NCBI GenBank assembly: GCA_040954595.2
Contig: CM082588.2
Coordinates: 11,532,001-11,596,000, forward strand
From: Balanoglossus misakiensis
Lineage: Eukaryota; Hemichordata
DNA length: 64,000 nt
Reading direction: 5' to 3'
The notes under the pieces were generated by a model that searched no databases, was not told the origin of the DNA, and saw nothing but the letters and a program-made list of their open reading frames with translations. Below are positions 32,908 to 47,436 of the stretch, piece by piece (the first letter of the stretch is position 1; every line of letters begins with the position of its first letter). The position numbers were made by a program, and so were the translations under genes.

Positions 32908-35118
32908 ATGAACGGGAATTCAATGTTAGAAAACCCGTGTGGAAAGTATCTCTACCCGTTTGAAACTAAGAAAAGAGTTTATTCTTATTTATTTTGTAAA
33001 AAAAGACAATTTTTCGAAAAAAAGTCGAAAATGGTAATTTTGTCTTGGGTGATTCAAATTATACCGCCTTTTCTGGAATTTGCAGCCCTTTTTACAAGAG
33101 AACGGCACTTCATGCTCCATAATATTTCCGAAAATGAAGAAAAGAGTTAATTTTTTATGATTTTTTAAAAATTTACCATTTTTGTCAAAATATGGCCAAA
33201 ATGGCTATTTTTTCTTGAATTCCGTCAATATCTCTGCATTTTTGGAGTGGTCGAAAGTTTTAACATACAATCAACATGTCATATATGATCAGGGCACCAA
33301 ATTCGAAGAACAAAGGTTTTTTTATTTTTTTTCTAAAAATGACATTTTTAAGGAAAATTGAGTAAAACGCAATTTTGTCTGCAGTGAGCCAAATTAGACG
33401 GTCTTTTGTGGAATTTGTATCGATATATACATACGAAGAGCATTCTATACTCCATCAGATTTCCGAAAATGTAGAAAACAGGTATTTTTTGTAATTTTCA
33501 AAAATTTACCATTTTGACCAAATTGTGGCTAAAATTGTTATTTTCGTGTTGAATGCCGCCAGTGTCACTGCTTTTAAAAGTCATAAAAACTTTTAGCATA
33601 CAAGCAATTGTTTATATATGATCAGGTCACCGAATTAAAAAAATAAAGAATGTTTTGCCTAAAAATGACCTTTTTGGTGCAAAAACGAATAAAACGCAAT
33701 TTTGTATTAAATCAGCTCATTCAGAGTGCATTTTTATAATCAGCACCATTTTTACGTATAATGGAAATTTCATACATCATCAGATATCCAAATATGAAAA
33801 AAATGATTTAGATTTTAGATGATTGTCCAAAATTAGCTGATATCAAATAAATGTAGTATTGAACCGTTCTGTCCCCCCCCCCTACACTATATGCGGTACG
33901 CCGATGTCAGCTTACCCGGCAGTACTGCAGGCCGTGCCCCCAACTAACGTCGGTGTTTGAAACGCCCTTGTTAAATTCGGGCTTTCTCTATAAATTGACA
34001 GGCAATAATGCAGTCCTACCCGAACAAATGTCGAGTGTTGACCCGCTGTGACTTTCCCTCTTCGGTTTGCCCGTCTTAGCCAACGTCTTTGTACTAGAGT
34101 GTCGGGTCTTTTGCAGAGCCAGGCCGAAGGAAATCCGACTTGATCACCGTTGCTAACGAACGCTAGTGTCTGTCATGGTGTGCCGGGGTTTTAGTCGAGC
34201 CAGGCCGTAGGAGATCTGACTTAATCACCGTGGTCAATGTACGCGTGTTTCCGCTCGAAAGTGCCGGGGCTTCAGCTAAACCAGGCCGTAGGAAATCCGA
34301 CGTAATCACCGTTGATAACTTACTCCAGTCTATGTCATATAGAGCCGGTGCACCAGCGGAGTCACGCCGTAGGAAATCTGGCTTGATCAACGTGGTCAAT
34401 GTACGCCTGTTTCTGCTCTAGAGTGTCGGGGCTTCAGCTGAGCCAGGCCGTAGGAAACCCGACGTGATTACCGTTGTTAACTTACGCCAGTCTGTGTCCT
34501 ATATATAGTGCCGGGGCATCAGCCGTGCCAGGCCGAAGAAAATGTGAGTAGATCAACGTGGTCTCTGTACGCGTGTTTCTGCTCTAGAGTGCCAGGGCTT
34601 TAGCCAAGGCATGCCGTAGGAAATCCGACTTGATCACCGTTGCTAACGAACGCTAGTGTCTGTCATGGTGTGCCGGGGTTTTAGTCGAGCCAGGCCGTAG
34701 GAGATCTGACTTGATCATCGTGGTCAATGTACGCGTGTTTCCGCTCGAAAGTGCCGGGGCTTCAGCTAAACCAGGCCGTAGGAAATCCGACGTAATCACC
34801 GTTGATAACTTACGCCAGTCTGTGTCATATAGAGCCGGTGCACCAGCCGAGTCACGCCGTAGGAAATCTGCCTTGATCAACGTGGTCAATGTTAGCCTGT
34901 TTCTGCTCTAGAGTGCCGGGGCTTTATCCAAGCCATGCCGTAGAAAATCTGACTTGATCACCGTTGCTTACGTACGCTAGTGTCTGTCATATTGTGACGG
35001 AGATTTAGCCGAGCCAGGCCGTAGAAAAATTGACTTGTTCAACGTTACCAGTGTGCAACTGTTTCTGCTCTAGAGTATCAGGGTTTTAGCCGACTTATGC
35101 TGTAGGAAATCTGAGTTG
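32908..35118. repeat. Satellite unit with a six-monomer internal duplication (13 monomers)
   Basis: The 2211-bp length exceeds its left neighbour by 489 bases. The block starting with AGAGCC/GGCCGAAGG monomers around 34115-34400 reappears about 490 bases later (34605-34890) in slightly different form, as expected of out-of-register exchange. Confidence 0.85.
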
Positions 35119-38100
35119 ATGAACTGGAATTCAATGTTAGAAAACCTGTGTGGAAAGTATCTCTACCCGTTTGAAACTAAGAAAAGAATTTATTCTTATT
35201 TATTTTGTAAAAAAGACAATTTTTCGAAAAAAAAGTCGAAAATGGTAATTTTGTCTTGGGTGATTTAAATTATACCGCCTTTTCTGGAATTTGCAGCACT
35301 TTTTACAAGAGAACGACACTTCATGCTCCATAATATTTCCGAAAATGAAGAAAAGAGTTAATTTTTTATGATTTTTTAAAAAATTACCATTTTTGTCAAA
35401 ATATGGCCAAAATGGCTATTTTTTCTTGAATTCCGTCAATATCTCTGCATTTTTGGAGTGGTCGAAAGTTTTAACATACAATCAACATGTCATATATGAT
35501 CAGGGCACCAAATTCGAAGAACAAAGGTTTTTTTATTTGTTTTTCTAAAAATGACATTTTCAAGGAAAATTTGGTAAAACGCAATTTTGTCTGCAGTGAG
35601 CCAAATTAGACGGTCTTTTGTGGAATTTGTATCGATATATACCTACGAAGAGCATTCTATACTCCATCAGATTTCCGAAAATGTAGAAAACAGGTTTTTT
35701 TGTAATTTTCAAAAATTTACCATTTTGACCAAATTGTGGCTAAAATTGTTATTTTCGTGTTGAATGCCGCCAGTGTCACTGCTTTTAAAAGTCATAAAAA
35801 CGTTTAACATACAAGCAATTGTTTATATATGATCAGGTCACCGAATTAAAAAAATAAAGAATGTTTTGCCTAAAAATGACATTTTTGGTGCAAAAACGAA
35901 TAAAACGCAATTTTGTATTAAATCAGCTCATTCAGAGTGCATTTTTTATAATCAGCACCATTTTTACATATAATGGAAATTTCATACATCATCAGATATC
36001 CAAATATGAAAAAAATGATTTAGATTTTAGATGATTGTCCAAAATTAGCTGATATCAAATAAATGTAGTATTGAACCGTTCTGTTTCCCCCCCCCCCCTA
36101 CACTATACGCGGTACGCCGATGTCAGCTTACCCGGCAGTACTGCAGGCCGTGCCCCCAACTAACGTCGGTGTTTGAAACGCCCTGGTTAAATTCGGGCTT
36201 TCTCTATAAATTGACAGGTAATAATGCAGTCCTACCCGAACAAATGTCGAGTGTTGACCCGCTGTGACTTTCCCTCTTCGGTTTGCCCGTCTTAGCCAAC
36301 GTCTTTGTACTAGAGTGTCGGGTCTTTTGCAGAGCCAGGCCGAAGGAAATCCGACTTGATCACCGTTGCTAACGAACGCTAGTGTCTGTCATGGTGTGCC
36401 GGGGTTTTAGTCGAGCCAGGCCGTAGGAGATCTGACTTGATCATCGTGGTCAATGTACGCGTGTTTCCGCTCGAAAGTGCCGGGGCTTCAGCTAAACCAG
36501 GCCGTAGGAAATCCGACGTAATCACCGTTGATAACTTACTCCAGTCTGTGTCATATAGAGCCGGTGCACCAGCGGAGTCACGCCGTAGGAAATCTGGCTT
36601 GATCAACGTGGTCAATGTACGCCTGTTTCTGCTCTAGAGTGCCGGGGCTTCAGCTGAGCCAAGCCGTAGGAAACCCGACGTGATTACCGTTGTTAACTTA
36701 CGCCAGTCTGTGTCCTATATATAGTGCCGTGGCATCAGCCGTGCCAGGCCGAAGAAAATGTGAGTAGATCAACGTGGTCTCTGTACGCGTGTTTCTGCTC
36801 TAGAGTGCCAGGGCTTTAGCCAAGGCATGCCGTAGGAAATCTCACTTGATCAACGTTGCTAACGAACGCTAGTGTCTGTCATAGTGTGCCGGGGTTTTAG
36901 TCGAGCCAAGCCGTAGGAGATCAGACTTGATCAACGTGGTCTCTGTACGCGTGTTTCTGCTCTAGAGTGCCGGGGCTTTATCCAAGCCATGCCGTAGAAA
37001 ATCTGACTTGATCACCGTTGCTAACGTACGCTAGTGTCTGTCATATTGTGTCGGAGATTTAGCCGAGCCAGGCCGTAGAAAAATCGACTTGTTCAACGTT
37101 ACCAGTGTGCAACTGTTTCTGCTCTAGAGTGTCAGGGTTTTAGCCGACTTATGCTGTAGGAAATCTGAGTTGATGAACGGGAATTCAATGTTAGAAAACC
37201 CGTGTGGAAAGTATCTCTACCCGTTTGAAACTAAGAAAAGAATTTATTCTTATTTATTTTGTAAAAAAAGACAATTTTTCGAAAAAAAGTCGAAAATGGT
37301 AATTTTGTCTTGGGTGATTCAAATTATACCGCCTTTTCTGGAATTTGCAGCCCTTTTTACAAGAGAACGGCACTTCATGCTCCATAATATTTCCGAAAAT
37401 GAAGAAAAGAGTTAATTTTTTATGATTTTTTAAAAATTTACCATTTTTGTCAAAATATGGCCAAAATGGCTATTTTTTCTTGAATTCCGTCAATATCTCT
37501 GCATTTTTGGAGTGGTCGAAAGTTTTAACATACAATCAACATGTCATATATGATCAGGGCACCAAATTCGAAGAACAAAGGTTTTTTTATTTTTTTTCTA
37601 AAAATGACATTTTTAAGGAAAATTGAGTAAAACGCAATTTTGTCTGCAGTGAGCCAAATTAGACGGTCTTTTGTGGAATTTGTATCGATATATACATACG
37701 AAGAGCATTCTATACTCCATCAGATTTCCGAAAATGTAGAAGACAGGTATTTTTTGTAATTTTCAAAAATTTACCATTTTGACCAAATTGTGGCTAAAAT
37801 TGTTATTTTCGTGTTGAATGCCGCCAGTGTCACTGCTTTTAAAAGTCATAAAAACTTTTAGCATACAAGCAATTGTTTATATATGATCAGGTCACCGAAT
37901 TAAAAAAATAAAGAATGTTTTGCCTAAAAATGACCTTTTTTGGTGCAAAAACGAATAAAACGCAATTTTGTATTAAATCAGCTCATTCAGAGTGCATTTT
38001 TATAATCAGCACCATTTTTACGTATAATGGAAATTTCATACATCATCAGATATCCAAATATGAAAAAAATGATTTAGATTTTAGATGATTGTCCAAAATT

Positions 38101-39224
38101 AGCTGATATCAAATAAATGTAGTATTGAACCGTTCTGTCCCCCCCCCCCCTACACTATATGCGGTACGCCGATGTCAGCTTACCCGGCAGTACTGCAGGC
38201 CGTGCCCCCAACTAACGTCGGTGTTTGAAACGCCCTCGTTAAATTCGGGCTTTCTCTATAAATTGACAGGCAATAATGCAGTCCTACCCGAACAAATGTC
38301 GAGTGTTGACCCGCTGTGACTTTCCCTCTTCGGTTTGCCCGTCTTAGCCAACGTCTTTGTACTAGAGTGTCGGGTCTTTTGCAGAGCCAGGCCGAAGGAA
38401 ATCCGACTTGATCACCGTTGCTAACGAACGCTAGTGTCTGTCATGGTGTGCCGGGGTTTTAGTCGAGCCAGGCCGTAGGAGATCTGACTTAATCACCGTG
38501 GTCAATGTACGCGTGTTTCCGCTCGAAAGTGCCGGGGCTTCAGCTAAACCAGGCCGTAGGAAATCCGACGTAATCACCGTTGATAACTTACTCCAGTCTA
38601 TGTCATATAGAGCCGGTGCACCAGCGGAGTCACGCCGTAGGAAATCTGGCTTGATCAACGTGGTCAATGTACGCCTGTTTCTGCTCTAGAGTGCAGGGGC
38701 TTCAGCTGAGCCAGGCCGTAGGAAACCCGACGTGATTACCGTTGTTAACTTACGCCAGTCTGTGTCCTATATATAGCGCCCGGGCATCAGCCGTGCCAGG
38801 CCGAAGGAAATGTGAGTAGATCAACGTGGTCTCTCTACGCGTGTTTCTGCTCTAGAGTGCCAGGGCTTTAGCCAAGCCATGTCGTAGGAAATCTGAATTA
38901 ATCAACGTTGCTAACGAACGCTAGTGTCTGTCATAGTGTGCCGGGGTTTCAGTCGAGGCAAGCCGTAGGAGATCGGACTTGATCAACGTGGTCTCTGTAC
39001 GCGTGTTTCTGCTCTAGAGTGCCGGGGCTTTATCCAAGCCATGCCGTAGAAAATCTGACTTGATCACCGTTGCTAACGTACGCTAGTGTCTGTCATATTG
39101 TGACGGAGATTTAGCCGAGCCAGGCCGTAGAAAAATCGACTTGTTCAACGTTACCAGTGTGCAACTGTTTCTGCTCTAGAGTGTCAGGGTTTTAGCCGAC
39201 TTATGCTGTAGGAAATCTGAGTTG
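35119..39224. repeat. Two 2.05-kb satellite units (intermediate and type A)
   Basis: Unit 35119-37172 mixes markers of both main variants. Unit 37173-39224 is type A (GCAGCCCTTTTT, CTTAATCACCGTGG, AGCGGAGTC). Both have eleven monomers. Confidence 0.85.
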
Positions 39225-42200
39225 ATGAACGGGAATTCAATGTTAGAAAACCCGTGTGGAAAGTATCTCTACCCGTTTGAAACTAAGAAAAGAATTTATT
39301 CTTATTTATTTTGTAAAAAAAGACAATTTTTCGAAAAAAAGTCGAAAATGTTAATTTTGTCTTGGGTGATTCAAATTATACCGCCTTTTCTGGAATTTGC
39401 AGCCCTTTTTACAAGAGAACGGCACTTCATGCTCCATAATATTTCCGAAAATGAAGAAAAGAGTTAATTTTTTATGATTTTTTAAAAATTTACCATTTTT
39501 GTCAAAATATGGCCAAAATGGCTATTTTTTCTTGAATTCCGTCAATATCTCTGCATTTTTGGAGTGGTCGAAAGTTTTAACATACAATCAACATGTCATA
39601 TATGATCAGGGCACCAAATTCGAAGAACAAAGGTTTTTTTATTTTTTTTCTAAAAATGACATTTTTAAGGAAAATTGAGTAAAACGCAATTTTGTCTGCA
39701 GTGAGCCAAATTAGACGGTCTTTTGTGGAATTTGTATCGATATATACATACGAAGAGCATTCTATACTCCATCAGATTTCCGAAAATGTAGAAAACAGGT
39801 ATTTTTTGTAATTTTCAAAAATTTACCATTTTGACCAAATTGTGGCTAAAATTGTTATTTTCGTGTTGAATGCCGCCAGTGTCACTGCTTTTAAAAGTCA
39901 TAAAAACTTTTAGCATACAAGCAATTGTTTATATATGATCAGGTCACCGAATTAAAAAAATAAAGAATGTTTTGCCTAAAAATGACCTTTTTGGTGCAAA
40001 AACGAATAAAACGCAATTTTGTATTAAATCAGCTCATTCAGAGTGCATTTTTATAATCAGCACCATTTTAACGTATAATGGAAATTTCATACATCATCAG
40101 ATATCCAAATATGAAAAAAATGATTTAGATTTTAGATGATTGTCCAAAATTAGCTGATATCAAATAAATGTAGTATTGAACCGTTCTGTCCCCCCCCCTA
40201 CACTATATGCGGTACGCCGATGTCAGCTTACCCGGCAGTACTGCAGGCCGTGCCCCCAACTAACGTCGGTGTTTGAAACGCCCTTGTTAAATTCGGGCTT
40301 TCTCTATACATTGACAGGCAATAATGCAGTCCTACCCGAACAAATGTCCAGTGTTGACCCGCTGTGACTTTCCCTCTTCGGTTTGCCCGTCTTAGCCAAC
40401 GTCTTTGTACTAGAGTGTCGGGTCTTTTGCAGAGCCAGGCCGAAGGAAATCCGACTTGATCACCGTTGCTAACGAACGCTAGTGTCTGTCATGGTGTGCC
40501 GGGGTTTTAGTCGAGCCAGGCCGTAGGAGATCTGACTTAATCACCGTGGTCAATGTACGCGTGTTTCCGCTCGAAAGTGCCGGGGCTTCAGCTAAACCAG
40601 GCCGTAGGAAATCCGACGTAATCACAGTTGATAACTTACTCCAGTCTATGTCATATAGAGCCGGTGCACCAGCGGAGTCACGCCGTAGGAAATCTGGCTT
40701 GATCAACGTGGTCAATGTACGCCTGTTTCTGCTCTAGAGTGTCGGGGCTTCAGCTGAGCCAGGCCGTAGGAAACCCGACGTGATTACCGTTGTTAACTTA
40801 CGCCAGTCTGTGTCCTATATATAGTGCCGGGGCATCAGCCGTGCCAGGCCGAAGAAAATGTGAGTAGATCAACGTGGTCTCTGTACGCGTGTTTCTGCTC
40901 TAGAGTGCCAGGGCTTTAGCCAAGGCATGCCGTAGGAAATCTCACTTGATCAACGTTGCTAACGAACGCTAGTGTCTGTCATAGTGTGCCGGGGTTTTAG
41001 TCGAGCCAAGCCGTAGGAGATCAGACTTGATCAACGTGGTCTCTGTACGCGTGTTTCTGCTCTAGAGTGCCGGGGCTTTATCCAAGCCATGCCGTAGAAA
41101 ATCTGACTTGATCACCGTTGCTAACGTACGCTAGTGTCTGTCATATTGTGTCGGAGATTTAGCCGAGCCAGGCCGTAGAAAAATCGACTTGTTCAAAGTT
41201 ACCAGTGTGCAACTGTTTCTGCTCTAGAGTGTCAGGGTTTTAGCCGACTTATGCTGTAGGAAATCTGAGTTGATGAACGGGAATTCAATGTTAGAAAACC
41301 CGTGTGGAAAGTATCTCTACCCGTTTGAAACTAAGAAAAGAATTCATTCTTATTTATTTTGTAAAAAAGACAATTTTTCGAAAAAAAGCCGAAAATGGTA
41401 ATTTTGTCTTGGGTGATTCAAATTATACCGCCTTTTCTGGAATTTGCAGCACTTTTTACAAGAGAACGACACTTCATGCTCCATAATATTTCCGAAAATG
41501 AAGAAAAGAGTTAATTTTTTATGATTTTTTAAAAATTTACCATTTTTGTCAAAATATGGCCAAAATGGCTATTTTTTCTTGAATTCCGTCAATATCTCTG
41601 CATTTTTGGAGTGGTCAAAAGTTTTAACATACAATCAACATGTCATATATGATCAGGGCACCAAATTCGAAGAACAAAGGTTTTTTATTTGTTTTTCTAA
41701 AAATGACATTTTCAAGGAAAATTTGGTAAAAAAGCAATTTTCTCTGCAGTGAGCCAAATTAGACGGTCTTTTGTGGAATTTGTATCGATATATACATACG
41801 AAGAGCATTCTATACTCCATCAGATTTCCGAAAATGTAGAAAACAGGTATTTTTTGTAATTTTCAAAAATTTACCATTTTGACCAAATTGTGGCTAAAAT
41901 TGTTATTTTCGTGTTGAATGCCGCCAGTGTCACTGTCTTTAAAAGTCATAAAAACTTTTAACATACAAGCAATTGTTTATATATGATCAGGTCACAGAAT
42001 TAAAAATATAAAGAATGTTTTGCCTAAAAATGACCTTTTTGGTGCAAAAACGAATAAAACACAATTTTGTATTAAATCAGCTCATTCAGAGTGCATTTTT
42101 TATAATCAGCACCATTTTTACATATAATGGAAATTTCATACATCATCAGATATCCAAATATGAAAAAATGATTTAGATTTTAGATGATTGTCCAAAATTA

Positions 42201-43328
42201 GCTGATATCTAATAAATGTAGTATTGAACCGTTCTGTTTCCCCCCCCCCCCCCCCTACATTACATGCGGTACGCCGATGTCAGCTTACCCGGCAGTACTG
42301 CAGGCCGTGCCCCCAACTAACGTCGGTGTTTGAAACGCCCTGGTTAAATTCGGGCTCTCTCTATAAATTGACAGGCAATAATGCAGTCCTACCGGAACAA
42401 ATGTCGAGTGTTGACCCGCTGTGACTTTCCCTCTTCGGTTTGCCCGACTTGCCAACGTCTTTGTACTAGAGTGTCGGGTCTTTTGCAGAGCCAGGCCGAA
42501 GGAAATCCGACTTGATCACCGTTGCTAACGAACGCTAGTGTCTGTCATGGTGTGCCGGGGTTTTAGTCGAGCCAGGCCGTAGGAGATCTGACTTGATCAT
42601 CGTGGTCAATGTACGCGTGTTTCCGCTCTAAAGTGCCGGGGCTTCAGCTAAACCAGGCCGTAGAAAATCCGACGTAATCACCGTTGATAACTTACGCCAG
42701 TCTGTGTCATATAGAGCCGGTGCACCAGCCGAGTCACGCCGTAGGAAATCTGACTTGATCAACGTGGTCAATGTACGCCTGTTTCTGCTCTAGAGTGCAG
42801 GGGCTTCAGCTGAGCCAGGCCGTAGGAAACCCGACGTGATTACCGTTGTTAACTTACGCCAGTCTGTGTCCTATATATAGCGCCCGGGCATCAGCCGTGC
42901 CAGGCCGAAGGAAATGTGAGTAGATCAACGTGGTCTCTCTACGCGTGTTTCTGCTCTAGAGTGCCAGGGCTTTAGCCAAGCCATGTCGTAGGAAATCTGA
43001 ATTAATCAACGTTGCTAACGAACGCTAGTGTCTGTCATAGTGTGCCGGGGTTTCAGTCGAGCCAAGCCGTAGGAGATCGGACTTGATCAACGTGGTCTCT
43101 GTACGCGTGTTTCTGCTCTAGAGTGCCGGGGCTTTATCCAAGCCATGCCGTAGAAAATCTGACTTGATCACCGTTGCTAACGTACGCTAGTGTCTGTCAT
43201 ATTGTGACGGAGATTTAGCCGAGCCAGGCCGTAGAAAAATCGACTTGTTCAACGTTACCAGTGTGCAACTGTTTCTGCTCTAGAGTGTCAGGGTTTTAGC
43301 CGACTTATGCTGTAGGAAATCTGAGTTG
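39225..43328. repeat. Higher-order repeat A+B, copy 1 (4.1 kb)
   Basis: Type A unit (39225-41272) is followed by type B unit (41273-43328). Type B markers are GAATTCATTC, GCCGAAAATGG, CACTGTCTTTAAAAG and CTTGATCATCGTGG. The A-to-B junction carries TTCAAAGTTACC, shared with copies 2 and 3 only. Confidence 0.85.
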
Positions 43329-46300
43329 ATGAACGGGAATTCAATGTTAGAAAACCCGTGTGGAAAGTATCTCTACCCGTTTGAAACTAAGAAAAGAATT
43401 TATTCTTATTTATTTTGTAAAAAAAGACAATTTTTCGAAAAAAAGTCGAAAATGGTAATTTTGTCTTGGGTGATTCAAATTATACCGCCTTTTCTGGAAT
43501 TTGCAGCCCTTTTTACAAGAGAACGGCACTTCATGCTCCATAATATTTCCGAAAATGAAGAAAAGAGTTAATTTTTTATGATTTTTTAAAAATTTACCAT
43601 TTTTGTCAAAATATGGCCAAAATGGCTATTTTTTCTTGAATTCCGTCAATATCTCTGCATTTTTGGAGTGGTCGAAAGTTTTAACATACAATCAACATGT
43701 CATATATGATCAGGGCACCAAATTCGAAGAACAAAGGTTTTTTTATTTTTTTTCTAAAAATGACATTTTTAAGGAAAATTGAGTAAAACGCAATTTTGTC
43801 TGCAGTGAGCCAAATTAGACGGTCTTTTGTGGAATTTGTATCGATATATACATACGAAGAGCATTCTATACTCCATCAGATTTCCGAAAATGTAGAAAAC
43901 AGGTATTTTTTGTAATTTTCAAAAATTTACCATTTTGACCAAATTGTGGCTAAAATTGTTATTTTCGTGTTGAATGCCGCCAGTGTCACTGCTTTTAAAA
44001 GTCATAAAAACTTTTAGCATACAAGCAATTGTTTATATATGATCAGGTCACCGAATTAAAAAAATAAAGAATGTTTTGCCTAAAAATGACCTTTTTGGTG
44101 CAAAAACGAATAAAACGCAATTTTGTATTAAATCAGCTCATTCAGAGTGCATTTTTATAATCAGCACCATTTTAACGTATAATGGAAATTTCATACATCA
44201 TCAGATATCCAAATATGAAAAAAATGATTTAGATTTTAGATGATTGTCCAAAATTAGCTGATATCAAATAAATGTAGTATTGAACCGTTCTGTCCGCCCC
44301 CCCCCCCCCTACACTATATGCGGTACGCCGATGTCAGCTTACCCGGCAGTACTGCAGGCCGTGCCCCCAACTAACGTCGGTGTTTGAAACGCCCTTGTTA
44401 AATTCGGGCTTTCTCTATAAATTGACAAGCAATAATGCAGTCCTACCCGAACAAATGTCCAGTGTTGACCCGCTGTGACTTTCCCTCTTCGGTTTGCCCG
44501 TCTTAGCCAACGTCTTTGTACTAGAGTGTCGGGTCTTTTGCAGAGCCAGGCCGAAGGAAATCCGACTTGATCACCGTTGCTAACGAACGCTAGTGTCTGT
44601 CATGGTGTGCCGGGGTTTTAGTCGAGCCAGGCCGTAGGAGATCTGACTTAATCACCGTGGTCAATGTACGCGTGTTTCCGCTCGAAAGTGCCGGGGCTTC
44701 AGCTAAACCAGGCCGTAGGAAATCCGACGTAATCACCGTTGATAACTTACTCCAGTCTATGTCATATAGAGCCGGTGCACCAGCGGAGTCACGCCGTAGG
44801 AAATCTGGCTTGATCAACGTGGTCAATGTACGCCTGTTTCTGCTCTAGAGTGTCGGGGCTTCAGCTGAGCCAGGCCGTAGGAAACCCGACGTGATTACCG
44901 TTGTTAACTTACGCCAGTCTGTGTCCTATATATAGTGCCGGGGCATCAGCCGTGCCAGGCCGAAGAAAATGTGAGTAGATCAACGTGGTCTCTGTACGCG
45001 TGTTTCTGCTCTAGAGTGCCAGGGCTTTAGCCAAGGCATGCCGTAGGAAATCTCACTTGATCAACGTTGCTAACGAACGCTAGTGTCTGTCATAGTGTGC
45101 CGGGGTTTTAGTCGAGCCAAGCCGTAGGAGATCAGACTTGATCAACGTGGTCTCTGTACGCGTGTTTCTGCTCTAGAGTGCCGGGGCTTTATCCAAGCCA
45201 TGCCGTAGAAAATCTGACTTGATCACCGTTGCTAACGTACGCTAGTGTCTGTCATATTGTGTCGGAGATTTAGCCGAGCCAGGCCGTAGAAAAATCGACT
45301 TGTTCAAAGTTACCAGTGTGCAACTGTTTCTGCTCTAGAGTGTCAGGGTTTTAGCCGACTTATGCTGTAGGAAATCTGAGTTGATGAACGGGAATTCAAT
45401 GTTAGAAAACCCGTGTGGAAAGTATCTCTACCCGTTTGAAACTAAGAAAAGAATTCATTCTTATTTATTTTGTAAAAAAGACAATTTTTCGAAAAAAAGC
45501 CGAAAATGGTAATTTTGTCTTGGGTGATTCAAATTATACCGCCTTTTCTGGAATTTGCAGCACTTTTTACAAGAGAACGACACTTCATGCTCCATAATAT
45601 TTCCGAAAATGAAGAAAAGAGTAAATTTTTTATGATTTTTTAAAAATTTACCATTTTTGTCAAAATATGGCCAAAATGGCTATTTTTTCTTGAATTCCGT
45701 CAATATCTCTGCATTTTTGGAGTGGTCAAAAGTTTTAACATACAATCAACATGTCATATATGATCAGGGCACCAAATTCGAAGAACAAAGGTTTTTTATT
45801 TGTTTTTCTAAAAATGACATTTTCAAGGAAAATTTGGTAAAACGCAATTTTCTCTGCAGTGAGCCAAATTAGACGGTCTTTTGTGGAATTTGTATCGATA
45901 TATACATACGAAGAGCATTCTATACTCCATCAGATTTCCGAAAATGTAGAAAACAGGTATTTTTTGTAATTTTCAAAAATTTACCATTTTGACCAAATTG
46001 TGGCTAAAATTGTTATTTTCGTGTTGAATGCCGCCAGTGTCACTGTCTTTAAAAGTCATAAAAACTTTTAACATACAAGCAATTGTTTATATATGATCAG
46101 GTCACAGAATTAAAAATATAAAGAATGTTTTGCCTAAAAATGACCTTTTTGGTGCAAAAACGAATAAAACACAATTTTGTATTAAATCAGCTCATTCAGA
46201 GTGCATTTTTTATAATCAGCACCATTTTTACATATAATGGAAATTTCATACATCATCAGATATCCAAATATGAAAAAATGATTTAGATTTTAGATGATTG

Positions 46301-47436
46301 TCCAAAATTAGCTGATATCTAATAAATGTAGTATTGAACCGTTCTGTTTCCCCCCCCCCCCCCTACATTACATGCGGTACGCCGACGTCAGCTTACCCGG
46401 CAGTACTGCAGGCCGTGCCCCCAACTAACGTCGGTGTTTGAAACGCCCTGGTTAAATTCGGGCTCTCTCTATAAATTGACAGGCAATAATGCAGTCCTAC
46501 CGGAACAAATGTCGAGTGTTGACCCGCTGTGACTTTCCCTCTTCGGTTTGCCCGACTTGCCAACGTCTTTGTACTAGAGTGTCGGGTCTTTTGCAGAGCC
46601 AGGCCGAAGGAAATCCGACTTGATCACCGTTGCTAACGAACGCTAGTGTCTGTCATGGTGTGCCGGGGTTTTAGTCGAGCCAGGCCGTAGGAGATCTGAC
46701 TTGATCATCGTGGTCAATGTACGCGTGTTTCCGCTCTAAAGTGCCGGGGCTTCAGCTAAACCAGGCCGTAGGAAATCCGACGTAATCACCGTTGATAACT
46801 TACGCCAGTCTGTGTCATATAGAGCCGGTGCACCAGCCGAGTCACGCCGTAGGAAATCTGACTTGATCAACGTGGTCAATGTACGCCTGTTTCTGCTCTA
46901 GAGTGCAGGGGCTTCAGCTGAGCCAGGCCGTAGGAAACCCGACGTGATTACCGTTGTTAACTTACGCCAGTCTGTGTCCTATATATAGCGCCCGGGCATC
47001 AGCCGTGCCAGGCCGAAGGAAATGTGAGTAGATCAACGTGGTCTCTCTACGCGTGTTTCTGCTCTAGAGTGCCAGGGCTTTAGCCAAGCCATACCGTAGG
47101 AAATATGAATTAATCAACGTTGCTAACGAACGCTAGTGTCTGTCATAGTGTGCCGGGGTTTCAGTCGAGCCAAGCCGTAGGAGATCGGACTTGATCAACG
47201 TGGTCTCTGTACGCGTGTTTCTGCTCTAGAGTGCCGGGGCTTTATCCAAGCCATGCCGTAGAAAATCTGACTTGATCACCGTTGCTAACGTACGCTAGTG
47301 TCTGTCATATTGTGACGGAGATTTAGCCGAGCCAGGCCGTAGAAAAATCGACTTGTTCAACGTTACCAGTGTGCAACTGTTTCTGCTCTAGAGTGTCAGG
47401 GTTTTAGCCGACTTATGCTGTAGGAAATCTGAGTTG
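43329..47436. repeat. Higher-order repeat A+B, copy 2 (4.1 kb); reference unit for the satellite
   Basis: In unit 43329-45383 the AT-rich half runs to 44280, the poly-C run is at 44296-44309, and the eleven monomer anchors are at 44551, 44632, 44713, 44794, 44875, 44960, 45041, 45122, 45203, 45284 and 45365. All steps are 81 bases except one of 85. Within the AT-rich half, related GAAAATG/AAATATG stretches recur at 43551, 43886 and 44211, marking two and a part copies of a ~330-bp subrepeat. Confidence 0.9.

Noticed and set aside
38431-38667. A 78-codon - strand frame recurring over the 81-bp monomers, with a 27-residue internal repeat
   Set aside because: 81 is divisible by three, so any stop-free monomer phase stays open across copies. 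Open frames exist on both strands over the same bases, which argues against coding.
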